Shown here piece after piece: positions 8,735-16,174 of a stretch of 64,000 nucleotides of DNA. A program made the position numbers and the translations under genes. The notes below the pieces were generated by a model, which had not been told where the DNA came from, made no database searches, and worked only from the letters and a program-made list of their open reading frames with translations. Source of the DNA: Tildeniella nuda ZEHNDER 1965/U140 (GTDB lineage: Bacteria; Cyanobacteriota; Cyanobacteriia; Leptolyngbyales; Leptolyngbyaceae); contig JAHHIG010000014.1 of the NCBI GenBank assembly GCA_019358895.1, forward strand, positions 62,001 through 126,000, written 5' to 3'. How positions within the stretch are numbered: the first letter of the stretch is position 1; each line of letters begins with the position of its first letter.

Positions 8735-9679
8735 TTGCAAGCGATAGTGGAAACACAGACAGCAGGAGACCCATGCGGAGCAGGCAAATGGATTCGTCAG
8801 AGTTTGCGGCGCATCCAAGCCAGTTTGGTGGGCATCGGGTTTCTGCTGAGTCATACCAGCATTCGACGATTGCTCAAGCAGCAGGGCTATTCGCTCAAGT
8901 CCAACCGCAAATCGGTGGCGACGACTCAACACCGGGAGCGAGACATGCAGTTCCGCTACATTCGTCGCGTCAAACAACGATTTATCCAATCAGGGCACCC
9001 GGTCATTAGCGTCGATACCAAGAAGAAAGAACTCATTGGTAACTTCAAAAATGCCGGACAAACCTGGACTCAGCAGGCTGAAGCCGTCAATGACCATGAA
9101 TTTCCTCAAGATGCCATGGCCAAAGCGGTGCCCTACGGGATTTATGATCTAGTGCATAATCAGGGCTTTGTCTATGTTGGCAGCTCCGGTGATACGGCAG
9201 CCTTTGCGGTGGATGCCATTGAGCGATGGTTTGAACGCAAAGACCGTCCTCGCTTTGCCGATGAAAGCAAGTTGTTGATCCTCTGCGATTCAGGGGGGAG
9301 CAACGGTTACCGGGTTCGCAACTGGAAGCGTCAACTGCAACAGCAATTAGCGGACCGCTATGGGATTGAGGTGATGGTTTGTCATTATCCATCCGGTGCT
9401 TCCAAGTGGAATCCCATTGAGCATCGTTTGTTCAGTTTTATTTCGCTCAATTGGGCAGGCAAACCATTACGTTCCCTCAATTGGATGACTGCTCTGATTC
9501 GAGGCACAACAACCCAAACCGGGTTAACCGTCAAAGCCGCCCAACTCAAGGGCAGTTATCCAACTAAAGTCAAAGTCTCAGACGAAGAAATGGCGGCACT
9601 CAAGCTCACTCATCGCGAGATTTGTCCGCACTGGAATTACATTCTCCATCCTCGCACCCAAATCCTCGATAAAGCATGA
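8735..9679 (+). CDS. ISAzo13-like transposase, second frame (catalytic part)
   Basis: The catalytic DDE part of the transposase (family name in databases: Rhodopirellula transposase). Landmarks are VISVDTKKKELIGNFKNAG (first catalytic Asp), LLILCDSGGSNGYR (second Asp), and HYPSGASKWNPIEHRLFSFI (Glu), with the family-typical SKWNPIEHR. The ATG at 8735 lies inside what should be continuous coding sequence (LQAIVETQ), so natural expression probably depends on the -1 frameshift from the first frame. The C-terminus ends in the right inverted repeat. No internal damage is visible. Confidence 0.85.
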   Translation: MQAIVETQTAGDPCGAGKWIRQSLRRIQASLVGIGFLLSHTSIRRLLKQQGYSLKSNRKSVATTQHRERDMQFRYIRRVKQRFIQSGHPVISVDTKKKELIGNFKNAGQTWTQQAEAVNDHEFPQDAMAKAVPYGIYDLVHNQGFVYVGSSGDTAAFAVDAIERWFERKDRPRFADESKLLILCDSGGSNGYRVRNWKRQLQQQLADRYGIEVMVCHYPSGASKWNPIEHRLFSFISLNWAGKPLRSLNWMTALIRGTTTQTGLTVKAAQLKGSYPTKVKVSDEEMAALKLTHREICPHWNYILHPRTQILDKA

Positions 9680-9693
9680 ACTTATTTATTTAC

Positions 9694-9715
9694 AAGCGCT
9701 AAGCCATTAGCGCTT
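9694..9715. terminator. Hairpin spanning the right end of the ISAzo13-like element
   Basis: AAGCGCTAA, loop GCCA, TTAGCGCTT forms a perfect 9-bp stem. The left arm is partly the IS end and the right arm is flanking DNA. No T-run follows, so it is only a weak terminator candidate for the transposase transcript. Confidence 0.3.
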
Positions 9716-9786
9716 AGCGCTTGACTGGGAGTGAACAGCCAATACAATGCCGATACAATAAAGCCAGGGCTTTCGCTGGAGGCGAT

Positions 9787-10353
9787 ATGAACCAACCCAC
9801 GACAGAGCGGGTTCGCTGGACAACCTCAGACCTGGAGCTATTGCCGGAGAGCAGCAGTCGTTATGAAATCATTGACGGAGAATTGTTTGTGCCTTGCGCA
9901 CCCCATTGGGGACATCAAAATGTGAGCGGCAACACCCATGCTGAATTAAGGGGCTGGTCGATCACCGTGGGCTTCGGTAAAGCAGTGCAGGCTCCCGGTG
10001 TCATTTTCAGCGATGCGGATAATGTGATTCCCGATGTGGTTTGGATCAGCAACGAACTACTTGCCACTGGGTTGGATGCAGCCGGACATCTCACCCTTGC
10101 GCCAGAATTGGTGGTTGAAGTCCTCTCGCCCGGTACTTAAAACGAACGGCGCGATAGGGAAGCCAAACTCAAACTCTACGCTCAATGCGGTGTGCAGGAA
10201 TATTGGATTCTGGACTGGCAATTAAAGCAGGTGGAAGTGTATCGGCGGCAGCAAGTCCTACTGAAACTGGTACATACCCTGTTTGTGAACGATACTCTCA
10301 CCTCTCCACTCTTGCCCAGTTTTGAGTGCGCCGTCGATCGCCTCTTTCTTTGA
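9787..10353 (+). pseudogene. Uma2 family protein interrupted by in-frame TAA
   Basis: The ATG at 9787 follows GGAGGCGAT, a good ribosome-binding site. The frame reads as a Uma2 protein (RYEIIDGELFVPCAPHWGHQ, VIPDVVWIS, PELVVEVLSPGT), then hits TAA at 10138-10140. It continues in the same frame as NERRDREAKLKLYAQCGVQEYWILDWQ to a TGA at 10351-10353, 189 codons in all. The stop sits where the family usually has a Glu, so GAA to TAA is the likely change. It removes the conserved Arg/Asp/Lys segment after the SPGT motif, so the truncated product is probably inactive. It is the counterpart of the Uma2 gene at 388, also divergent from a TPR gene. Confidence 0.82.
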
Positions 10354-10362
10354 GTACAGACT

Positions 10363-11079
10363 TTAAGGTACAGACTTTGAAGCACAGATCTCCTGTTCGA
10401 TCTCGTGGGCAACCTGTTGCAGTTCTGCGGAAGGCTTTTTGACGGCATAAATTTCTTGCATCCCATCTGACCACAATCTGCGCTCGGCAAAGAAGTTCGC
10501 CCGCTGTAAGGCGATCGCGTCTCCCTTTGTACCTGATGCGTTTAGTTTGGCATCCAGCTTTGCCAAGTCAGCCGTAATCAAAGCGCGCTGGTTCCCATCC
10601 ATCACCTGAAACGGCACACTTAACTGGAGCGATCGCGTCGTCTGGTCAAAAAAGAGCCATTCATAATTGCCCGGTGGCAACGGTGCTTCAGACGTAACCA
10701 CGTAGCGTGCTGGAGACGATTTTGTTGCATCCATGTTTGTCGTGGCAACCTGCTGCCAAAGTACAGTGTCTTCACCCTTCACACGCACTCCCATCAAGCG
10801 GGACCCCCCTAACCACACGAACGTAGGGCGGTTATGCCAGACGGTCTCGGTTGGCGTTAGCCAGCAAAGGTCAGGCGGTCTCGGACCACCCCGCCGACTT
10901 GGACCACCATCCCGTGGCTCCTTGCGCCCCAAGATTCGCTCAATTAAACCTTTCCAGGACAGTTGCGCCTGGGCGATCGCAGGTTGAGCAACGACCATTG
11001 ATGACCCTGGCAACGTGGCACTGGCGATCGTCAGCGTGACAAACAGGCAACCAGAGAACACCCCTTTAGCGTTGAGCAT
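10363..11079 (-). CDS. Exported DUF928-like protein
   Basis: A 238-residue protein with a signal peptide (MLNAKGVFSGCLFVTLTIAS ... AIAQAQ). After an RG/P-rich linker (GGPSRRGGPRPPD) comes CWLTPTETVWHNRPTFVWLGG, like the start of DUF928, a beta-rich domain common beside cyanobacterial CHASE2-CHAT genes. The rest includes LPPGNYEWLFFD and a helical tail (ALQRANFFAERRLWSDGMQE). The family match is by pattern only and is moderate. It is the last gene of the leftward operon and overlaps the CHASE2-CHAT stop by 14 bp, indicating translational coupling. It likely works outside the cytoplasmic membrane with the other operon products. Confidence 0.7.
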   Translation of the reverse strand: MLNAKGVFSGCLFVTLTIASATLPGSSMVVAQPAIAQAQLSWKGLIERILGRKEPRDGGPSRRGGPRPPDLCWLTPTETVWHNRPTFVWLGGSRLMGVRVKGEDTVLWQQVATTNMDATKSSPARYVVTSEAPLPPGNYEWLFFDQTTRSLQLSVPFQVMDGNQRALITADLAKLDAKLNASGTKGDAIALQRANFFAERRLWSDGMQEIYAVKKPSAELQQVAHEIEQEICASKSVP

Positions 11080-13540
11080 GATTCCTCCTCATGAGCGCAA
11101 GTAGCAGATACAGCCAAACCGTCGCCGATGGCAATAACCAGGGCATGAGCACACCAGGGATAAGATACAGTTGCAGACTCGCTAAACCATAAATCACCGT
11201 GCCGCCGATCGATAGCATCACCCAGCGCCAATGCCGTTGTTTTGCCAGTAGCAGTGCCAAACCTTTCCCCAACGGGATGACTGCCAGCACCAGCCAAAAA
11301 TCGGGAATTGGCAGCACAAACCGATGGGTGAGAAAGTGATGGGTCATGTACGCATGGGCTTGCCCACCAGGAAAGTTGGGGTTGTCGTCAGGTGGCGTTT
11401 GCTGACGACGCCAGTAGGCGATCGCCGCAGGAAGCGGAAAATTGTCTTCACCAGCAAACCCGACTCCAGCTTCGCTGTAGCCGCCCGCGACCAGCATCAC
11501 CATACGGTCTTTGAGAGAAGTTAAGCCCTGCGATCGCATCACACCATGCGGCTGCTCTAACAACTGCCAGGCTGGGATCGTCGCATAGACCTGATCGGGC
11601 GGGATTGAGAAATCCAGCACTGGTTGAAGCCACCGTTGCTGGAGCAGGTATGAGAACGCTGTCACGGGCTGCAATTGCATGGCTTCGCTCACCAGCGGGC
11701 GTTTATTAGTGGGTACCGCTTTCGCTGTTGTTTCTCTTACCTGCGTCAGTAAATCCCTTTGACTATGCAAACTGGGCGAGGGACGTTGGAGAGACGGATT
11801 AAATGAAAAAGACTCCGTTTGGAGGCGATAGGCAGTCGCTAAGAGATAACTGAAAGGTGGGGGTGTGGAATCCAGCCAGGGCAGCGGTTTGACGTACCAG
11901 AGCGGGATTGATCCATTACCCTGTAAACTCCAGGTCGAGCGAGCAACATCAGGTGTCACCATCAACCATTCCCGCATCTCACTTTCATGCACCGCAAACA
12001 CAAACCAGGTGTTTTGTCGTTGGATGGCAGCGGTCAAGGCGTTGCGAAGTGAGTCGTCTTCAGCGTGGGGACGATCGAGCCAGAAATCAATGCCAATGAC
12101 ACTTGCATCCAAAGCCGTTAATTGATTGACCAACCTGGCGAGATAATCACGCCGCATCGGTACAGGATCAGCAATCCGAGCTTTTTGTAAGGAGCGATCG
12201 TCAATCTGTACCAGTAGTACAGGGGGCACAGAAGCGTTACCCATTTGTCCAGTCCACTGACGGTAAACGGCTTGCGTCAACACCCGTTGCTCTAAAAGCC
12301 ATTGCTGTACAGGTGGATAGAAGCTGAGTGCAACCAGAGCGGTTAGAGCGATCGCTTCTTGCTGGGTTGGTAGCCATTGCTTCAGCTTGTTGCGCCAACC
12401 AAAGGGTTTGAGGCGGAAGGGAGTGGAATCAGGATGACGAAAGAGGGAAGGCACCAGATATGCAGAGGGATAGGTCAGGTTCTTATCGAGCTTGAACGAC
12501 TGGCAGGTCAAGCGGAGGGCATCTTGAACATCCTGATACGTGGTTAACTCTCGCACAAAGCGAACGAGAAATTCCTGAGCTACCTGGTTATGAATGGGTT
12601 CCCGCATAACAGCGGCTTGACCCAGCCCTAAATCAATCAAGGCGTTGGCAATACTTAAACCTTGGCACGAATTAAAGATGGCAAATTGTAAGCCCCGCTG
12701 TTTTGCCAACACTAACTGGGTCGAGATCTCACTGATAAAGACGGATTGATGCGGCGAGATAGAAAGTTCTCCGCCTGTGAGATTGGTTTCATTGCTATGT
12801 CCCGCGAAGAACAGAATATCCCACCCATTGGGGTCTGCGATCGCTTGCTGAATGACTTCCAGAAGTTGATGCGTCTCTTTTCCAGCTTGCCAGCCCACCA
12901 ACACAACATCAGCGAGTGGCTTCAGTGCTTGCAGCGCCGCCTTTTCTGCCTGAAAGTTTAAGCCTGTATCATCGCCCAAAATGGTTAGAATCCGCATCTT
13001 TCCTGGACGCGATCGCTGCCCTGGTTCAGCGCGAATAGTGGCAGGTGTGCGGACTAAATGAATGGTTTGAGTTGCCGCAAACTCGGTGCCAATCTCCCAA
13101 GTCTCCCACGGCAACCGCTCTAATGCCACAGAATCACAGGTCAAAAACACAGCAACAGGTTGAGGGGTGGCGATCGACGTGACTGCCACGGCAGTTCGCC
13201 CCCCAGAGGCAATGGCTTGCCGTATTTTCAAGAGTTCTGCACTACTGAGCCAATGATGAAATTCTGCTGTTAATTCCGCTTCTGCCTGTGCCAACCGGGC
13301 ACGCCAATCAACCGCAGGGGTTGCCATCGTGCCACTGACATCTACCCGTCCCCGCAGAAGCGATTGCTGAAACTCCTTTGACCGATAGAAGTTGATGTAA
13401 GCATCTTGCCAACTTTGATATTGAGTCCGGAGGGTATTGGGAAAGGGCAATCTTGCGGTTAGTTGTTGTCCTTTGCCCCACGACAATTCAAAGACGCAGG
13501 TTTGCTCAACGTGCCAGATTTTGAGACGGAAAGAAGCCAT
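11066..13540 (-). CDS. CHASE2-CHAT membrane sensor/protease
   Basis: An 824-residue protein using the start MASFRLKIWHVEQTCVFELS at 13540, which matches the usual opening of this family better than the in-frame ATG at 13600. The N-terminal half is a CHAT cysteine-protease domain with DILFFAGHSNE (His) and FAIFNSCQGLSIA (Cys). A hydrophobic segment (IALTALVALSFYPPVQQWLL) leads to a CHASE2 extracytoplasmic sensor (PPVLLVQIDDRSLQKARIAD, ALDASVIGIDFWLDRPHAED). Two or three membrane helices close the protein. CHASE2 senses unknown ligands outside the membrane, so signalling to the cytoplasmic CHAT domain is inferred. It lies in the five-gene leftward operon between DUF1822 and the DUF928-like gene. 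Confidence 0.9.
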   Translation of the reverse strand: MASFRLKIWHVEQTCVFELSWGKGQQLTARLPFPNTLRTQYQSWQDAYINFYRSKEFQQSLLRGRVDVSGTMATPAVDWRARLAQAEAELTAEFHHWLSSAELLKIRQAIASGGRTAVAVTSIATPQPVAVFLTCDSVALERLPWETWEIGTEFAATQTIHLVRTPATIRAEPGQRSRPGKMRILTILGDDTGLNFQAEKAALQALKPLADVVLVGWQAGKETHQLLEVIQQAIADPNGWDILFFAGHSNETNLTGGELSISPHQSVFISEISTQLVLAKQRGLQFAIFNSCQGLSIANALIDLGLGQAAVMREPIHNQVAQEFLVRFVRELTTYQDVQDALRLTCQSFKLDKNLTYPSAYLVPSLFRHPDSTPFRLKPFGWRNKLKQWLPTQQEAIALTALVALSFYPPVQQWLLEQRVLTQAVYRQWTGQMGNASVPPVLLVQIDDRSLQKARIADPVPMRRDYLARLVNQLTALDASVIGIDFWLDRPHAEDDSLRNALTAAIQRQNTWFVFAVHESEMREWLMVTPDVARSTWSLQGNGSIPLWYVKPLPWLDSTPPPFSYLLATAYRLQTESFSFNPSLQRPSPSLHSQRDLLTQVRETTAKAVPTNKRPLVSEAMQLQPVTAFSYLLQQRWLQPVLDFSIPPDQVYATIPAWQLLEQPHGVMRSQGLTSLKDRMVMLVAGGYSEAGVGFAGEDNFPLPAAIAYWRRQQTPPDDNPNFPGGQAHAYMTHHFLTHRFVLPIPDFWLVLAVIPLGKGLALLLAKQRHWRWVMLSIGGTVIYGLASLQLYLIPGVLMPWLLPSATVWLYLLLALMRRNHAQR

Positions 13541-13551
13541 ATAGTGTGGGT

Positions 13552-13580
13552 CGCTGTTAGCTGGTAGCTGGTAGTAATTA
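13552..13580. repeat. Short cyanobacterial heptamer-type repeat
   Basis: GCTGTTAGCTGGTAGCTGGTAG-like units lie between the DUF1822 stop and the preferred CHASE2-CHAT start. Related units occur inside nearby genes (14107-14177, 15790-15860) and at 14757-14775. Confidence 0.6.
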
Positions 13581-14741
13581 GGGGTCAGCTTGAAAGGCAA
13601 AGGGCGGTAGGGTTAGCGGATCGCTATTTGGCGTTGCGATCGTGGCTGAAAATTGTTCATCTAAGGTACCAATGACTTTTGCATACAGGTAGGTGTCTGG
13701 TTGGCTCAGGGTTTGCTGCGCCAGGACAGTGCCTGCCTCACAAAGCTGAAGTTGCGTACCCTGTGGCAATGGATCGAGCGATCGCGGACCCAAAACAAGT
13801 AACAACGTCCATTCGGGAGGGCTTTCAGTCACAGGTAAGGTACCAGCGATCGCATAAAGCCGAGCCGCAACCCTGCCAATCTCTAAGTCCTGGTACGCAA
13901 CACGAGCATCAGGCGGTAGTGTCATTCCATTTCGCACCAGTTGTTTGATGACGCTCTCAAACCCCTCTTGAGGAGACGGTGGATCGACGACTCTGGCAGT
14001 GAGCCGCATGGCATTTTCTAAAGTGAGAGACGGCAAGAGCACCCACGACCATTGCCGAGCCAAGTCATCTAGCTCATTCTGCAACCAGCGGCGAATGTTG
14101 ATTGATGTAGCTGTTGGCTGTTGGCTGTTAGCGATGAGTGGGTAGCTGGTAGTTAATTGGTTGTTAGCAACAGGAGTGGGCAAGGGTATTGCTGCTGGAT
14201 CTGAGCAGCGCAGGTAGAGCAGCAGTCGATCTAAATCTGGCTCGAAGTCATTGATGGCAAGGGTGTAGAGATGATCGGCATCGGGTTGTAAGGCTTGAAT
14301 GCGGGTAGTGATCTGGTCATAACGCAGAAAGCTATGCACAGCAATCTGAGCCTGCTCTTCATAGATCGCAACTGCCACGTAGAAGTTGGCAGCCAGTTCA
14401 GGATCGGTGATCGCGAGAGCCGGTAGTTCCACTTCATCAGGTTGGCTTTCCACTGGAATCAAACAGACTCTAAAATCATTCACCCTGACATTGCAGACAA
14501 CTGGAAGTGTCATGGATTCTGGCACGATCGTATTTGATGGATTGATCAAAAGGTCGCTGGCGCGTTGGTTTAGCCATTGCTCAAACCCAAACAGCGCTAA
14601 TGCATTGAGATATTGTTGCCATTGTTGAACTGGGTCAGTTATGGTACAGCTCTGCTGCCTTGCCTGATCGACCTGTTCCATCTTGAGTGCGATCGCCCTT
14701 GGCGCTAACGCCTCATAATCTGCACGAATCATCGCATTCAT
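13578..14741 (-). CDS. DUF1822 family protein
   Basis: A 387-residue protein beginning MNAMIRADYEALAPRAIALK. The segment VQQWQQYLNALALFGFEQWL is the characteristic opening of DUF1822, a cyanobacterial family of unknown function normally encoded beside sigma-like and CHASE2-CHAT genes. It also has NVRVNDFRVCLIPVE, FYVAVAIYEEQAQIAVHSFL and, near the C-terminus, WTLLLVLGPRSLDPLPQGTQ. Around residues 190-215 an in-frame heptamer repeat (14107-14177) encodes a Gln/Asn/Ser-rich linker (NSQQPTATS). No signal peptide or membrane segment is seen, so it is probably cytoplasmic. It stands 14 bp after the sigma-like gene in the same operon. Confidence 0.85.
   Translation of the reverse strand: MNAMIRADYEALAPRAIALKMEQVDQARQQSCTITDPVQQWQQYLNALALFGFEQWLNQRASDLLINPSNTIVPESMTLPVVCNVRVNDFRVCLIPVESQPDEVELPALAITDPELAANFYVAVAIYEEQAQIAVHSFLRYDQITTRIQALQPDADHLYTLAINDFEPDLDRLLLYLRCSDPAAIPLPTPVANNQLTTSYPLIANSQQPTATSINIRRWLQNELDDLARQWSWVLLPSLTLENAMRLTARVVDPPSPQEGFESVIKQLVRNGMTLPPDARVAYQDLEIGRVAARLYAIAGTLPVTESPPEWTLLLVLGPRSLDPLPQGTQLQLCEAGTVLAQQTLSQPDTYLYAKVIGTLDEQFSATIATPNSDPLTLPPFAFQADP
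14107..14177. repeat. GCTGTTG/GCTGTTA heptamer repeats inside the DUF1822 gene
   Basis: GCTGTTG, GCTGTTG and GCTGTTA follow one another directly, then looser TAGCTGGTAG and TTGTTAGC units. They stay in frame and encode a polar linker. Similar repeats interrupt the sigma-like gene at 15790-15860. Confidence 0.65.
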
Positions 14742-14755
14742 AAAAACCTCGTTTT

Positions 14756-16171
14756 TTAGCTGTTAGCTGTTAACTCATCAAGATAGCGACACAGCGTTTG
14801 GGCAAATAAGCTGTCTGAAACATAGCCTTTAGGGGTTTTGGCGTTTGCCTGGTCTTTTTGGAGCAAATCATTCACCTGTTCTTCGAGGGCTTCGGCGATT
14901 TGTTGATCAATTTTGTCTAGCATGTCTGGTGCAACATCATTCAGTACTGCATTTTTCACGGCATGGCGTAAACACTGGAGCATCCCATGACGCACATCCG
15001 TTCTTAGCTCTTCCAGCTTCAGTAAACGAGACACCTGAAACTGAGCCTGCAAGCCAATTTGCTGAGCGATCGCTCCCATGGAACGTTTTTGACAGTGAAA
15101 CAACTGGAGGGCAGCCAGAAAGTTTTGCTGTTTGGGTGGTTTTAAGGTTTGCACGCGATCGGTCACAACTCGGTGTAAAGCCGTTTCCAGGCATCCCAAA
15201 AATTGCGGACGATAGGTTTGCAGAAATGCCACCTGGGGGTCTTCATCAATGGAGCCGGAAGCCTGACTTAATTCATCCACAAGTGTATTGCCAGGTTGAT
15301 CGAGGGATTGGCTCGGTGGTTTGCCCCCACCCACAGCAATACGGTACTGGCGCAAACGCCCTGCCAGGGCAGTCAAGCGCGTGAGTATCGTGCCTGGAGA
15401 AGGTGTGCCTGGAGACGCGAGAAGGTTGGTTGGTTGCACGTAATCGCCGATTTCCTGGAGTTGTTCTGAAGTGGGAGCAAGACAGGCACCTTTCTGCCCT
15501 TGCAAGAGGCGATCGCGACGGTAAACGGCATGATAGCTGTCTAATAAAACAAGCGCCTGCTGTACTTCCGGTTCCGTTAAGTGATGGAACTGGGTGAGAA
15601 CTCGTCGTAGCTTTTTGGGCTTGGTGTCATTTAAGATCGCCCAATCGCTGAGCATACAGAGTCCTTGTTCTAACAAAAAGGCATTGAGTTCGTGATGTTG
15701 TTTTACCAACCGCACTGTCCAGGTTGACAGATTGGCGCGATTGGGGTCAAATGTTTGCAGAATTTTTAAAGCCAGGGGTTGGTAACGCTTCGCTGCTGGC
15801 TCTTGGCTAGTAGCCTTTGGCTGTTCACTCACAGCTATTAGCTGATAGCTGGCTGTGCCATCATCATCTAGTACAAAGGGATATAAGTCATAGCGAGTGA
15901 AACCATAGTAGGCACCAAACTGAGTTTCTAAGTGAGTGCAGGCTTGCTCAATGAGGTGAGAAAGGAAGCAGCGTAAGCAGAGTGCCACCACGTCTTGATC
16001 GGGATGGTTGGGCGATCGCATCAGTGGCACGAGGCGCTGTTGCATTGCGGCATCGGTCACATCAGCGGTGAGCTGTTGCTGAACGAATGTCTTGGCAGGT
16101 TCAAGCATGTGCCGCTTGGGGTTGCCAGCGTTGTCAAGTCGTACCAGGGTCCAGTAGCGAGCGTTGTCCAT
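14756..16171 (-). CDS. Sigma-70-like transcription factor of the CHAT operon
   Basis: A 471-residue protein of a cyanobacterial family found upstream of DUF1822 and CHASE2-CHAT genes. Around residue 148 the segment LKILQTFDPNRANLSTWTVR resembles sigma region 2, and VRLVKQHHELNAFLLEQGL and LSDWAILND follow. Near residue 385 a helix-turn-helix-like stretch (SMGAIAQQIGLQAQFQVSRL) resembles region 4. Between them is a long insert with a polar linker encoded by heptamer repeats. It begins 3 bp after the TPR-CHAT stop, so the two are co-transcribed. It is the best candidate for recognising the repeated promoter-like element of this island, which also precedes its own operon. That regulatory loop is inference, and the sigma assignment is by pattern only. 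Confidence 0.72.
   Translation of the reverse strand: MDNARYWTLVRLDNAGNPKRHMLEPAKTFVQQQLTADVTDAAMQQRLVPLMRSPNHPDQDVVALCLRCFLSHLIEQACTHLETQFGAYYGFTRYDLYPFVLDDDGTASYQLIAVSEQPKATSQEPAAKRYQPLALKILQTFDPNRANLSTWTVRLVKQHHELNAFLLEQGLCMLSDWAILNDTKPKKLRRVLTQFHHLTEPEVQQALVLLDSYHAVYRRDRLLQGQKGACLAPTSEQLQEIGDYVQPTNLLASPGTPSPGTILTRLTALAGRLRQYRIAVGGGKPPSQSLDQPGNTLVDELSQASGSIDEDPQVAFLQTYRPQFLGCLETALHRVVTDRVQTLKPPKQQNFLAALQLFHCQKRSMGAIAQQIGLQAQFQVSRLLKLEELRTDVRHGMLQCLRHAVKNAVLNDVAPDMLDKIDQQIAEALEEQVNDLLQKDQANAKTPKGYVSDSLFAQTLCRYLDELTANS
15790..15860. repeat. Heptamer-type repeats inside the sigma-like gene
   Basis: GCTGGCTCTTGGCTAGTAGC and, further on, ACAGCTATTAGCTGATAGCTGG form in-frame degenerate units encoding a polar linker (SEQPKATSQEPAAK). 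They are the same class of repeat as in the DUF1822 gene. Confidence 0.55.
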
Positions 16172-16174
16172 TGG

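Larger units (their letters stand above)
8336..9699 (+). mobile_element. ISAzo13-family-like insertion sequence
   Basis: A 1364-bp element. The terminal inverted repeats match at 22 of 25 positions: the left end begins GAGCTTGTCAAGAAATAAG (8336-8360), the right end in reverse complement begins GCGCTTGTAAATAAATAAG (9675-9699). TAA flanks both sides (8333-8335 and 9700-9702), consistent with a 3-bp target duplication. It separates a Uma2 gene from the promoter side of the TPR-CHAT gene. The transposase is in two overlapping frames. Confidence 0.85.
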
